Part shown: piece by piece, positions 18,296-26,307 of the stretch | Layout: every line of letters starts with the position of its first letter | Position numbering within the stretch: position 1 is the stretch's first letter | Assembly (NCBI RefSeq): GCF_004801295.1 | Contig: NZ_SSOC01000003.1 | Coordinates: forward strand, 62,001-126,000 | DNA: 64,000 nucleotides | Origin: Pseudothauera nasutitermitis | GTDB lineage: Bacteria > Pseudomonadota > Gammaproteobacteria > Burkholderiales > Rhodocyclaceae | Direction of reading: 5' to 3' | Notes under the pieces: model-generated | The model's input: the letters and a program-made list of their open reading frames with translations, nothing else | Databases searched by the model: none | Told to the model about the DNA's origin: nothing | Made by a program: the position numbers and the translations under genes

Positions 18296-18683
18296 GAAAG
18301 GCAACGGCCGCAACGACTATCAGCCGCCGTACGGGCAGTACGGCTACTACGGCCAGCAGGGCGATGCCGGCTTCGCCCCCGGCATGGGCGGCCCCGGCCT
18401 GCAGGAAGGGCTGCGCGCCGGGCTCAACGCCGCCGGGCTGGACGCGGGGCTGCTGCAAGGCATGCCGGCCTTTCTGCGTTCGCGCAACACCGAGCAGTTC
18501 CTGCTCGGCGCGCTGATCGGCGCGGCCGCCGCCTGGGTGCTGAGCGACGAGGAACTGCGCGGCAAGCTGGTCAAGTCCGCCATCAAGCTGTACGCGGGCG
18601 TGGCCGGCGGCTTCGAGGAAATGAAGGAGCAGATGGCCGACATCCGCGCCGAGGTGGAAGCGGAGCAGCACGGGGACGCATGA
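18279..18683 (+). CDS. Small membrane protein with Tyr/Gly-rich N-terminus
   Basis: A 134-residue protein. A basic start (MGKKRKKGNGR) is followed by a Tyr/Gly/Gln/Pro-rich low-complexity stretch (13-40). A Gly/Ala-spaced membrane helix then follows (71-89, TEQFLLGALIGAAAAWVLS), with a charged amphipathic C-terminal helix after it (about 90-130, GGFEEMKEQMADIRAEVE). AGGAG lies upstream of the start, inside the previous gene. The stop overlaps the ATPase ATG (ATGA at 18680-18683), indicating coupled synthesis with the pump. The low-complexity region could self-associate. It is not recognised as a named family. Confidence 0.78.
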   Translation: MGKKRKKGNGRNDYQPPYGQYGYYGQQGDAGFAPGMGGPGLQEGLRAGLNAAGLDAGLLQGMPAFLRSRNTEQFLLGALIGAAAAWVLSDEELRGKLVKSAIKLYAGVAGGFEEMKEQMADIRAEVEAEQHGDA

Positions 18684-20818
18684 TGGCGGCTGGCTGGGTC
18701 TCGGCGCTGGAGCCGGTCCATACGACACGCGGCCGGGTGCGCTGGCGCTACCGCTGCCACCCCGGCACGCCGCGCGAGGCACGCGTCATCGAGCGCGCCG
18801 TGGAAGGCATCGAGGGCGTGCACAAGGCACGCCTCAATCCCGCGGCACGCTCGCTGGTGGTGGAGTTCGACCCGGCGCTCACCGACGCGGAACGCATCGC
18901 CCTCGGCATCCTGCGCCTCACACCCGTCCCGCAACGCAACGGCGCCCCTCGCAACGACGAGGTCAGCGCCGCCCCGGTCGCGCTCAGCGCGGCCAGCCTG
19001 CTGGCCTCACGCACGCTCAACCCTGCCCTGCAGGCCCCGGTGGCACTGGGCACGGCGGTGCCGCTGTTCGGCGAGGCGGTCGACGACCTGCTCGAAAAGG
19101 GCGTGACCTCGCACGTGCTCGAAGCGCTCGCGGTGGCCATCTCCATCGGCCGGCGCGACTACCTGGCGGCCAACACCACCTCCTTCCTGCTCGCCCTCGG
19201 CGAGTATCTCGAAGCCTCCATCGAACGCCGTTCCGACGATCTGCTCAAACATCTGCTCAAGCCTGCGGACGATGCGGTATGGGTGGAGCGCGACGGCGTG
19301 GAAATGCAGATCGATGCCGCCGCGGTGAAGGTCGGCGACACGGTGATCGCCGCCACCGGCGGCATGGTCCCGGTCGATGGCACCGTGCTCGGCGGCGAGG
19401 CACTGGTCAACGAGGCGGCGATGACCGGCGAGAGCGTGCCGGTGGAACGCCGGCGCGGCGACCGCGTGCTGTCCGGCACGCTGGTCGAGGAAGGCCGCCT
19501 GCGCATCTATGCCGAACACGTCGGCGCGCAGGCCGCCGCCGCGCGCATTGCGGATTTCGTCGAACAGTCGCTGGCGGTGAAGAGCAACACCCAGCTCGAA
19601 GCCGCGCGCATGGCCGACCGCCTGGTGCCCATGGTGCTCGGGCTGGCGGGCGGCACCTGGCTGGTGTCGCGCGACTGGCAGCGCGTCGCGGCGGTGCTGC
19701 AGGCCGACTATTCCTGCGCGCTCAAGCTGTCGACGCCGGTCGCCTTCAAGGCGGCCATGTACGAGGCCGGCAAGGCCGGCATGCTGATCAAGGGCGCGAA
19801 GGCCCTGGAACGCCTGGCCGAGGCCGACACCTTCGTGTTCGACAAGACCGGCACGCTGAGCACCGGCAAGCTGGAGGTGACCGATTCGGTCGCCTTCAAG
19901 CAGGGCTATTCGCCGGAAGACCTGATCAACCTGGCCGCCTCGGTCGAGGAACACTACTTCCACCCGCTCGCCCTGGCCGTGGTCGAGGCCTCGCGGCGCC
20001 TGGACAATCCGCGCCACTTCGATCACAAGGAAGTCGAATTCATCGTCGCCCACGGCGTCGCCAGCGTCATCGACGGGCGGCGCATCGTGGTCGGCTCGCG
20101 CCACTTCGTCGAGGACGACGAGGGCATCCCCATCGACGCGCATTGCGTACTCATCGAACGCCTGCAGCGCGAAGGCAAGACCCTGCTCTACATCGGCTAC
20201 GGCGGCGAACTGCTGGGCGTGCTGGCGCTGCGCGACAGCCTGCGCCACAACAGCGCGGCCACCATCCGCCGCCTGCGCGAACTGGGAGTGAAGCACGTGC
20301 TGATGCTCACCGGCGACCACCCGGAACGCGCCAGCGCCACCGCCGGGGAGCTCGGCCTGGACGAATTCCACGCCGGCCTGCTGCCCGAGGACAAGGCGCG
20401 CATCCTGCAGGAACTGGCCGCCCGGGGCGCGCGCATCGCCTTCGTGGGCGACGGCGTCAACGATGCCCCCGCGCTCAGCGGCGCGCACGTCGGCATCTCC
20501 ATGCACAATGGCGCGGACGTCGCCCGCCTGGCCTCGGACGTGGCCCTGCTCGAGGACGACATCGCCCGCGTGGCCGACGCCAAGGCCCTGGCCCTGGCCA
20601 CGCGCCGGCTGATCGACAGCAACTTCAAGCTCACCGTGGGGCTCAACACCAGCATCCTGTCGGCCGCCGCCTTCGGCTGGCTGAAACCGATCGCCGCGTC
20701 CGCGCTGCACAACGGCACCACCATCGCGATCCTGCTGCGCGCACTGGCCGGCGCCGGGCTGCCGCACGCGCACAGGGCTCGTTCCGCAAGCGCCGGAGCA
20801 AGACACGGGAAGGGATGA
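18680..20818 (+). CDS. P1B-type metal ATPase with atypical YSC transmembrane motif (FezB-like candidate)
   Basis: A 712-residue heavy-metal-type P-ATPase. An N-terminal CxxC-less HMA-like domain (GRVR at 18-21) precedes weakly hydrophobic membrane segments. The catalytic motifs are intact: TGES (249-252) in the actuator domain, the phosphorylated Asp388 in DKTGT, MLTGDHP, and GDGVND (590-595). The membrane metal site reads YSCALKLSTP (Tyr344-Ser345-Cys346) instead of the usual CPC/SPC. The pump is therefore not a standard Cu/Ag (P1B-1) or Zn/Cd (P1B-2) type. Ferrosome clusters encode a P1B-6 ATPase, FezB, that loads an iron-storing vesicle. The six-gene context, with HMA-like and small membrane proteins, makes that the favoured inference. 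It is the last gene of the operon. Confidence 0.92.
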   Translation: MMAAGWVSALEPVHTTRGRVRWRYRCHPGTPREARVIERAVEGIEGVHKARLNPAARSLVVEFDPALTDAERIALGILRLTPVPQRNGAPRNDEVSAAPVALSAASLLASRTLNPALQAPVALGTAVPLFGEAVDDLLEKGVTSHVLEALAVAISIGRRDYLAANTTSFLLALGEYLEASIERRSDDLLKHLLKPADDAVWVERDGVEMQIDAAAVKVGDTVIAATGGMVPVDGTVLGGEALVNEAAMTGESVPVERRRGDRVLSGTLVEEGRLRIYAEHVGAQAAAARIADFVEQSLAVKSNTQLEAARMADRLVPMVLGLAGGTWLVSRDWQRVAAVLQADYSCALKLSTPVAFKAAMYEAGKAGMLIKGAKALERLAEADTFVFDKTGTLSTGKLEVTDSVAFKQGYSPEDLINLAASVEEHYFHPLALAVVEASRRLDNPRHFDHKEVEFIVAHGVASVIDGRRIVVGSRHFVEDDEGIPIDAHCVLIERLQREGKTLLYIGYGGELLGVLALRDSLRHNSAATIRRLRELGVKHVLMLTGDHPERASATAGELGLDEFHAGLLPEDKARILQELAARGARIAFVGDGVNDAPALSGAHVGISMHNGADVARLASDVALLEDDIARVADAKALALATRRLIDSNFKLTVGLNTSILSAAAFGWLKPIAASALHNGTTIAILLRALAGAGLPHAHRARSASAGARHGKG

Positions 20819-20869
20819 ACGCAGAGGCGCGGCGGGACACCACCCGGCCGCGCGGCGGCGGCCCCTCGC

Positions 20870-21298
20870 TCAGCGCAGGATATGCTTGCGATGCACCGCG
20901 AGATGCACGCCCAGACAGGCGACGAACACCCCGCCGGCCACCGCGTGCCAGTGCTTCTGCCCTGCGGCGGCAAGTACCAGCGAAGTCCCCAGGCTACCCA
21001 GCATGCCGAGCTTGGCCGCTCGATTGACACGATTGCGCAGGCGGTGGCGGCCCTTGCGCCGCGGCGCCGCCAGCACCGCATCGACGGCCTCGTCGACCGT
21101 GCGCTCGAACGCTTCCACATCGATCCGCCCGGCATCGTAATGCAGCACGATGCTGCCGGCCGCCGCATTGCCGCGCAGTCCGGCCACGCCCTCCAGCGCC
21201 GCCAGGGTCTGTTCGAGCAGATCGAGCCGGTCGGGTGCGCGCAGCGCGGGGTCGCGGACGCGGATGCGACCGGGCAGGGAGGAAACGATGCGGGTCAT
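20870..21298 (-). CDS. HMA-like domain membrane protein, convergent to the ATPase
   Basis: A 142-residue protein. Residues 1-75 form an HMA_2-like domain lacking CxxC, with the same GRIRVR strand (10-15) seen in the operon. The pattern continues through helix LDLLEQTLAALEGV and strand SIVLHYDAG. A basic linker (RRKGRHRLRNRVNR) leads to two hydrophobic segments (about 95-111 and 116-135). The gene faces the ATPase with a 51-bp gap, so it has its own promoter near 21300. Shared domain type and position suggest it is part of the same system, perhaps a membrane adaptor or a regulator of ATPase assembly. Confidence 0.8.
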   Translation of the reverse strand: MTRIVSSLPGRIRVRDPALRAPDRLDLLEQTLAALEGVAGLRGNAAAGSIVLHYDAGRIDVEAFERTVDEAVDAVLAAPRRKGRHRLRNRVNRAAKLGMLGSLGTSLVLAAAGQKHWHAVAGGVFVACLGVHLAVHRKHILR

Positions 21299-21381
21299 GA
21301 TGTGTGTCCTGATGGTGCTGCGGAATCACCCTAGCACCCGCGCGGCAGCCAGGCAATACGGCGCCCGATGCCGCAAAAAGA

Positions 21382-21406
21382 AAAAGCCACTCGATGAGTG
21401 GCTTTT
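21382..21406 (-). terminator. Intrinsic terminator after tRNA-Pro
   Basis: Perfect 11-bp arms (21382-21392 and 21396-21406, core GCCACTC/GAGTGGC) with a three-base loop. On the minus strand they are followed by TTTTTCTTTTT-type sequence. It lies 11 bp past the tRNA CCA end and should stop tRNA-Pro transcription. Confidence 0.88.
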
Positions 21407-21417
21407 CCGGGAATGGA

Positions 21418-21494
21418 TGGTCGGGGAAAGAGGATTCGAACCTCCGGCCCCTGCGTCCCGAACGCAGTGCTCTACCAGGCTGAGCTATTCCCCG
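21418..21494 (-). tRNA. tRNA-Pro(CGG)
   Basis: A 77-nt cloverleaf read on the minus strand, with encoded CCA at 21420-21418. The acceptor stem CGGGGAA/TTCCCCG is perfect. The D-arm has GCTC/GAGC. The anticodon arm CTGCG-TTCGGGA-CGCAG gives anticodon CGG with G37, and the T-arm has GGTTCGAATCC. It reads CCG proline codons, which are common in this high-GC genome. A terminator follows directly, and ispB lies 37 bp upstream on the same strand. There is no sign of an integrated element at this tRNA. Confidence 0.97.
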
Positions 21495-21531
21495 ACACTT
21501 TTACTTTCGCCTCGCGAAGCCGATCAATATA

Positions 21532-22500
21532 TCAGCGATCTCGCGTAACCGCAAAGTCTGATAATTGTAGCAGCGCGTCCTTGAAAATGGAAGGGGGCAA
21601 GGCCCGCAGCGCCTCGGCCGCCAGCACGGCTTCGGCCTGCGCGTGGCGGCGGCTCACCTCCAGCGCGCCGGTGGCACGGATGGCCGCCAGCACGGCCTGG
21701 AAATCGTCGCGCCCGCCGCTTTCGATGGCCCCGCGCACCACCCCGGCCTGCTCGGCGCTGCCGTGCTGCATCACGTGGATCAGCGGCAACGTGGGCTTGC
21801 CCTCGGCGAGGTCGTCGCCCAGATGCTTACCGGTGGCCGCCTCGTCGGACGAATAATCGAGCACGTCGTCGATGATCTGGAAGGCCGTGCCCAGATGCAT
21901 GCCGTAGGCCGCCAGCCCCTCTTCCTGCTCGGCCGTGCCACCGCCCAGGATGCCGCCCAGGCGCGCGGCGGCCTCGAACAGCTTGGCGGTCTTGTAGCGG
22001 ATCACGCGCAGGTAGTCGTCGATGCCAACGTCGGCGTCGTGACAGTTGAGCAGTTGCAGCACCTCGCCTTCGGCGATGATGTTGGTGGCGTCGGCCAGCA
22101 CCTGCATGACGCGCATGTCGTTCACACCGACCATCATCTGGAAAGCGCGTGAATACAGGAAATCGCCCACCAGCACGGAGGCGGCGTTGCCGAACATGGC
22201 GTTGGCGGTCTTGTTGCCGCGGCGCAGTTCGGATTCGTCGACCACGTCGTCGTGCAGCAGCGTGGCGGTATGGATGAATTCCACCACCGCGGCGAGTTCA
22301 TGGTGATGGGTGCCCTGGTAGCCCATCGCGCCGGCGGTGTACAGCACCAGCGCCGGACGCAGGCGCTTGCCGCCGCTGTGGATGATGTATTCGGCCACCT
22401 GTCGGACCAGCACCACGTCCGAGTGGAGGCGCTGACGGATCACCGCGTCGACGGCCTGCATGTCGGCGGCGATCGGGGCGAAGAGCTGCTGGATGGACAC
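21532..22500 (-). CDS. ispB: Octaprenyl diphosphate synthase IspB
   Basis: IspB makes the all-trans octaprenyl diphosphate side chain of ubiquinone. The two aspartate-rich motifs are present: LLHDDVVDES (first DDxxD-type motif) and FQIIDDVLDYSSD (second). GGKRLRPAL and FLYSRAFQMM complete the trans-prenyltransferase pattern. A GTG start at 22500 (VSIQQLFAPIAADMQ) gives 322 residues, the usual IspB length; the longer open frame to 22578 adds a non-family N-terminus. In many betaproteobacteria ispB sits beside rplU. Here rplU lies about 39 kb away, so the neighbourhood is rearranged. Confidence 0.94.
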   Translation of the reverse strand: MSIQQLFAPIAADMQAVDAVIRQRLHSDVVLVRQVAEYIIHSGGKRLRPALVLYTAGAMGYQGTHHHELAAVVEFIHTATLLHDDVVDESELRRGNKTANAMFGNAASVLVGDFLYSRAFQMMVGVNDMRVMQVLADATNIIAEGEVLQLLNCHDADVGIDDYLRVIRYKTAKLFEAAARLGGILGGGTAEQEEGLAAYGMHLGTAFQIIDDVLDYSSDEAATGKHLGDDLAEGKPTLPLIHVMQHGSAEQAGVVRGAIESGGRDDFQAVLAAIRATGALEVSRRHAQAEAVLAAEALRALPPSIFKDALLQLSDFAVTRDR

Positions 22501-22591
22501 GGCGGAAGCGCTCACGGCAAGGCAAAGAGCGGGATGGTAGGAGGCCGGCCGCAGCCGCGTCAAGGAGGCCGCTCGCACGCGGGTGGCGCGC

Positions 22592-23332
22592 TCAGGACAC
22601 CCGGATGAGATCGGGACGGTCGGTGATCACGCAATCCACGCCCCAGGCCAGCAGTTCCGCCGCGCGCGGCGGCTCATTGACGGTATACACCGCCAGGTGC
22701 AGGCCCGCGGCCCGCACGGCGTCGACCTGGGCACGCTGCAGGCCGGCATCGGCAACATGCAGGGCCACCGCCCCCAGCCGCGCGCAACGCGCGGCGAAGT
22801 CGGCCGGCACGCCCTCCACCAGCAGGCCTCGCGGGAGTTCGGGCGCGCGGCGCCGGGCGGCATCCAGCGCCGTCTCGGAAAACGACGAGAGCAGCGGTGG
22901 CAACACGGCGGCGCTCCACAGCCGGCTCGCCAGACCGGCGGCCACTTCGCCGGTCTGCGCTTCACGGCCGCTTGAAGGCTTGATTTCCAGATTGACCGCG
23001 AGCCCCAGCGCCGTGCAGCGCTCGGCGGCTTCCGCCAGCGTCGGAATGCGCTCGCCGGCGAAGCGCGCGGCGAACCAGCTTCCGGCATCCAGCCCGCGCA
23101 ACGCGGCGTACGGCGTATCGGCCACCGCGCCGCGGCCATTGCTGGTGCGTTCCAGGGTTTCGTCGTGGATCAGCACCGGCACGCCATCGGCGCTCAGCAT
23201 CACATCGAACTCGACGCCCCGGCAGCCCGCCGCGACGGCGACGGGCAGGCCGGCCAGGGTGTTCTCCGGCGCCAGCGCGCCGCCGCAGCGATGCGCCAGC
23301 ACGCGCGGCCAAGGCCACGCAGCAGGCAGCAC
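22592..23332 (-). CDS. ugpQ: Glycerophosphodiester phosphodiesterase UgpQ
   Basis: A 246-residue cytosolic-type glycerophosphodiesterase that hydrolyses deacylated phospholipids (glycerophosphodiesters) to glycerol-3-phosphate. It has the GDPD signature AHRCGGALAPENT with the catalytic His and Glu, followed by EFDVMLSADGVPVLIHDETLERT and NLEIKPS. The C-terminal part has VYTVNEPP and CVITDRPD. The normal RG of HRG is RC here (HRCGG). A GTG start at 23332 lies two bases after the ugpB-like stop and gives the family N-terminus VLPAAWPWPRVLAHR. There is no signal peptide, matching the cytoplasmic UgpQ role. Confidence 0.92.
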   Translation of the reverse strand: MLPAAWPWPRVLAHRCGGALAPENTLAGLPVAVAAGCRGVEFDVMLSADGVPVLIHDETLERTSNGRGAVADTPYAALRGLDAGSWFAARFAGERIPTLAEAAERCTALGLAVNLEIKPSSGREAQTGEVAAGLASRLWSAAVLPPLLSSFSETALDAARRRAPELPRGLLVEGVPADFAARCARLGAVALHVADAGLQRAQVDAVRAAGLHLAVYTVNEPPRAAELLAWGVDCVITDRPDLIRVS

Positions 23333-23334
23333 GT

Positions 23335-24624
23335 TCAGCGCGCTCCGGCGGGCGGGTGCAGACGCGCCACGGCGGTGTCGAGCGCTTCCTTGGCCGGTTT
23401 CACGTCGGCCCACACGGCGGCCAGTTCCTCATCGAGCACGCGGCGCACGGATTCTCGCCCGACCAGGGAAGAAGAGGAGGAATCGGCGGTGGCCGGTTTG
23501 TTGGTGAGCTGGTGGACGGCCACCCGCACGTTCTCCAGGTCCTCGCCGAGCAATTCGCTTTCCGAGGCCAGCAGACCGGCACGGTTGAGCGGCAGATAGC
23601 CGGCCTCGCGCTGCCAGGCAACCTGGTTCTCCGGTTGCAGCCAGAATGCCACGAAGCGCGCCAGCACACGGTATTCGGCGGGCTTCTTGCCGGCCGCCAC
23701 CCACAGCGAGGCGCCATCGGCCAGGGTGTTCTGCGGCGCGCCGGGGAAGTCGTCGTAATACGGCAGGCGCAGTACGCCGATGTCCAGGCCGGACTGGCGG
23801 CGGAAGTTCGCCCAGCTCGCCGACGGGCCGGCCAGCACCGCGCATTCGCCGGAAGCGAAGCGGCGCTCGGCCTCCGGGCCGCGATCGAAGATGTGCAGAT
23901 AGCGCGCGCGGTGCCAGCTCGCCATCATCGCCACGTGCTTGATCTGCACCATGCCGTTGAAGGCCGGCGCGTCGGCGCGCCCGCGGCGCGCGGTCACCGG
24001 CGTGTTGTGCCAGGCGCTGAGGTTCTCCACCATCACCTTGCCGGGCTCGGACACGGTGTAGGGGCAGGCGTTGCCGCTGTCGAACAGCTGGCCGAGGGCG
24101 TGCTGCAGATCCTGCCAGGTCTGGATCGGCATGTCCGGATTCAGTCCGGCCTTGCGGAAGCTCTCCCGGTTCACATAGAGCACCGGCGTGGCCAGCCCCA
24201 CCGGCAGCGCCAGCAGGCGGCCCTGGGCATCGACCGGCTTGCGCGTCATCATCACCGGCGGACGCACGGTCTGCAGCGGCACGCCGGCCGAGCGCATGAG
24301 CTCGTGCAAGGGCCGGTAGCGCGGCTTCTGCCCGGCCAGGAAAAGCTCTTCCGCTTCGCCGTCGAGAATCATCAGGTGCGGCAGGTCGCCCTGCTGCCAG
24401 TCGCGCCGGCCGAGCACGACGTGGTATTCCTTGTTCTGCGCGTTGAAGTGATCCACCAGTGTCTGCAAGGCCTGGGTTCTGGCAAGATCGAAGGAATGGA
24501 CAAGTTCCAGTTCCTGCGGCGCGCGCGCTGCCTGCGACTGCGCCAAGGCCGGCAGCGCCACCGCGGCGGCCAGCAGGAAGCCGGCGCGCACGAGACGCTG
24601 CAGGCGGAGGGGCGAAGACATCAT
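23335..24624 (-). CDS. ugpB: UgpB-like glycerol-3-phosphate/glycerophosphodiester binding protein
   Basis: A 429-residue family 1 extracellular solute-binding protein with a Sec signal peptide (about residues 1-27, ending ALPALAQ). The mature protein starts around the strand LELVHSFDLARTQALQTLVDHFN. It shows UgpB-like features such as HNTPVTARRG and MVQIKHVAMMASWHRARY, with a helical C-terminal extension. An ATG pair at 24624-24619 is used; an in-frame TTG at 24654 is less likely. It is directly followed by ugpQ, the classical partner. No UgpA, UgpE or UgpC is encoded beside it, so the membrane subunits must be elsewhere or the protein serves another role. Confidence 0.82.
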   Translation of the reverse strand: MMSSPLRLQRLVRAGFLLAAAVALPALAQSQAARAPQELELVHSFDLARTQALQTLVDHFNAQNKEYHVVLGRRDWQQGDLPHLMILDGEAEELFLAGQKPRYRPLHELMRSAGVPLQTVRPPVMMTRKPVDAQGRLLALPVGLATPVLYVNRESFRKAGLNPDMPIQTWQDLQHALGQLFDSGNACPYTVSEPGKVMVENLSAWHNTPVTARRGRADAPAFNGMVQIKHVAMMASWHRARYLHIFDRGPEAERRFASGECAVLAGPSASWANFRRQSGLDIGVLRLPYYDDFPGAPQNTLADGASLWVAAGKKPAEYRVLARFVAFWLQPENQVAWQREAGYLPLNRAGLLASESELLGEDLENVRVAVHQLTNKPATADSSSSSLVGRESVRRVLDEELAAVWADVKPAKEALDTAVARLHPPAGAR

Positions 24625-24713
24625 GATGGTGATCGCTCGTAGGAAGTGTTTCAAGTATTTCCGTTGGCGGACGTTATTTTTGGTGTACGCCGCGACACAG
24701 GCTGTAAGAAATT

Positions 24714-25115
24714 ATGTTCACCGCCGTCAAACGAATGCTACTCCTGCTGTGCCTGCCCTTGTTGCTCGGTTGCGAGCGCATGGCCGACCTGCTCGAACTG
24801 CCCGACCCCCAAAAGGAAACCGAGATCGCCGAATCGGAAGGGCGCGCCATCGGCGGTGCCTGCCGCCATGCCGGGCGCTCCCTGGAAGACTGCTACGCCC
24901 TCAACCCCGACGCGGTGAAGGCAGCGGTGTTCGCCGGCTGGCGGGACATGAACGACTACATGATGGAGCATAAGCTGCAGGACGTGCCATCGCATTTCGT
25001 CCTGCCGCCCGGAAGCGCCGTCATCGGCCCCGCAGGCTCGGTCGCGCATGGCGAGGAAACGCCGAAGATCACGCCGGGAACGCCCTTCACCCCGATCCAG
25101 CCCCCGAAACCGTAA
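24714..25115 (+). CDS. Small putative lipoprotein of unknown function
   Basis: A 133-residue protein with a lipoprotein signal (MFTAVKRMLLLLCLPLLLGC, lipobox LLLGC with Cys20). A short soluble domain of unrecognised family follows, containing two further cysteines (GGACRHAGRSLEDCYAL) that could form a disulfide. The C-terminus is Pro/Gly/Thr-rich (residues 97-133) and probably extended. It diverges from ugpB. The lipobox and position make it a real gene, but no function can be assigned. Confidence 0.75.
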   Translation: MFTAVKRMLLLLCLPLLLGCERMADLLELPDPQKETEIAESEGRAIGGACRHAGRSLEDCYALNPDAVKAAVFAGWRDMNDYMMEHKLQDVPSHFVLPPGSAVIGPAGSVAHGEETPKITPGTPFTPIQPPKP

Positions 25116-25163
25116 CGGCGGGGCCGGGGCCGCATTCACCCCCGCCTGCAGGATGTGCGCCAC

Positions 25164-26201
25164 TCAGGGCGCCGGATTGGCGTTGCACTGGTGGATGGCG
25201 TCGATTTCTTCCAGCAAGTCGGCGCTCGGCCGGACCGCCCAGGCGGCCAGATTCTCTTCCAGTTGCGCCAGCGTGGTCGCACCGATGATGGTGCTGGCGA
25301 CGAACCAGCGGTGATAGACGAAGGACAGCGCCAACTGCGTCGGCGTCAGGCCGTGGCGGCGGGCCAGCGCGGCATAGGCTTCCACCGCCGGCCGCACGCC
25401 AGGCTTGGCGTAGCGCTGGCCGAAGCCCGGAAAGGCCGCCACCCGGCCCGGGGCGGCCGGATCGTCCAGATACTTGCCCGACAGATGGCCAAAGGCCAGC
25501 GGTGAGTAGGCCAGCAGGCCGACGCGCTCGCGGTGGCAAACTTCCGCCAGGCCGTACTCGAACACCCGGTTGAGCAGGTTGTAGGCGTTCTGCGTCGACA
25601 CCATGCGCGGCAGGCCGGACTCCTTCGCCAGTTGGGCGAATTGCATCACCCCCCAGGGATGTTCGTTGGACAGCCCGACATGGCGGATCTTGCCCTCCTC
25701 CAGCAGTTCGGCCAGCGCTTCCAGCTGGGCGCGGATGGGCGTGCATTCGCGCTCCTTGCCCGGGTCGTACTGCCATTGGCCGAACAGCGGCTGGTTGCGC
25801 TCCGGCCAGTGCAGTTGGTAGAGGTCGATGTATTCGGTGCGCAGCCGGCGCAGGCTGCCTTCCACCGCCGCGCGGAGGTTGGCACGGTCGAGCGCCAGGG
25901 GGCCGCCGCGTATCCAGCCCAGGCCGCGTGCCGGGCCGGCGGCCTTGGTGGCCAGCACCACGCTCTCGCGCGGGCGGCGCGCCAGCCAGTTGCCCACGAT
26001 GGTCTCGCTGGCCCCGCTGGTTTCCGCGCGGGCGGGGATTGCATACATCTCGGCGGTATCGATGAAATTCACCCCACGCTCGATCGCACAGTCGAGCTGG
26101 GCATGCCCCTCGGCCTCGGTGTTCTGTTCGCCGAAGGTCATCGTGCCCAGGCACACGGCCGAAACGCGCGGCCCGTCGCCGCCCAGAAGTCGATATTCCA
26201 T
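25164..26201 (-). CDS. Tas-like aldo/keto reductase
   Basis: A 345-residue NADPH-dependent aldo/keto reductase of the Tas/YajO type. The TIM-barrel family motifs are LGTMTFG near the N-terminus, FIDTAEMY with the catalytic Asp and Tyr, ATKAAG with the catalytic Lys, and LYQLHWP with the His. The nucleotide-binding end has TIIGATTLAQLEENL. The ATG at 26201 (MEYRLLGGDGPRVSAVCLG) matches family N-termini; a much longer in-frame extension overlaps the divergent rlmM start and is discarded. The substrate is unknown. It is convergent with the lipoprotein gene. Confidence 0.92.
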   Translation of the reverse strand: MEYRLLGGDGPRVSAVCLGTMTFGEQNTEAEGHAQLDCAIERGVNFIDTAEMYAIPARAETSGASETIVGNWLARRPRESVVLATKAAGPARGLGWIRGGPLALDRANLRAAVEGSLRRLRTEYIDLYQLHWPERNQPLFGQWQYDPGKERECTPIRAQLEALAELLEEGKIRHVGLSNEHPWGVMQFAQLAKESGLPRMVSTQNAYNLLNRVFEYGLAEVCHRERVGLLAYSPLAFGHLSGKYLDDPAAPGRVAAFPGFGQRYAKPGVRPAVEAYAALARRHGLTPTQLALSFVYHRWFVASTIIGATTLAQLEENLAAWAVRPSADLLEEIDAIHQCNANPAP

Positions 26202-26307
26202 GGATTGTCCTCTGCTGGTGAACCGGCGGGCTTTGCGCCCCCGGCGGCGGGGCTTATCATCGCCGCCTTCCTCCGATGATACGCCAGCGCTCTGCAGGCG
26301 CCCGACC

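Noticed and set aside
18680-20818. The ATPase as an ordinary copper-exporting CopA
   Set aside because: There is no CPC motif, no CxxC in the N-terminal domain, and no copper regulator or chaperone alongside.
16558-21298. A magnetosome (mam) gene cluster
   Set aside because: No MamA, B, E, K, M or similar proteins are seen; only the P1B ATPase, HMA-like, ferritin-like and small membrane proteins are present.
21418-21494. tRNA-Pro as an integration site for a mobile island
   Set aside because: No integrase, att repeat or composition change was seen on either side.
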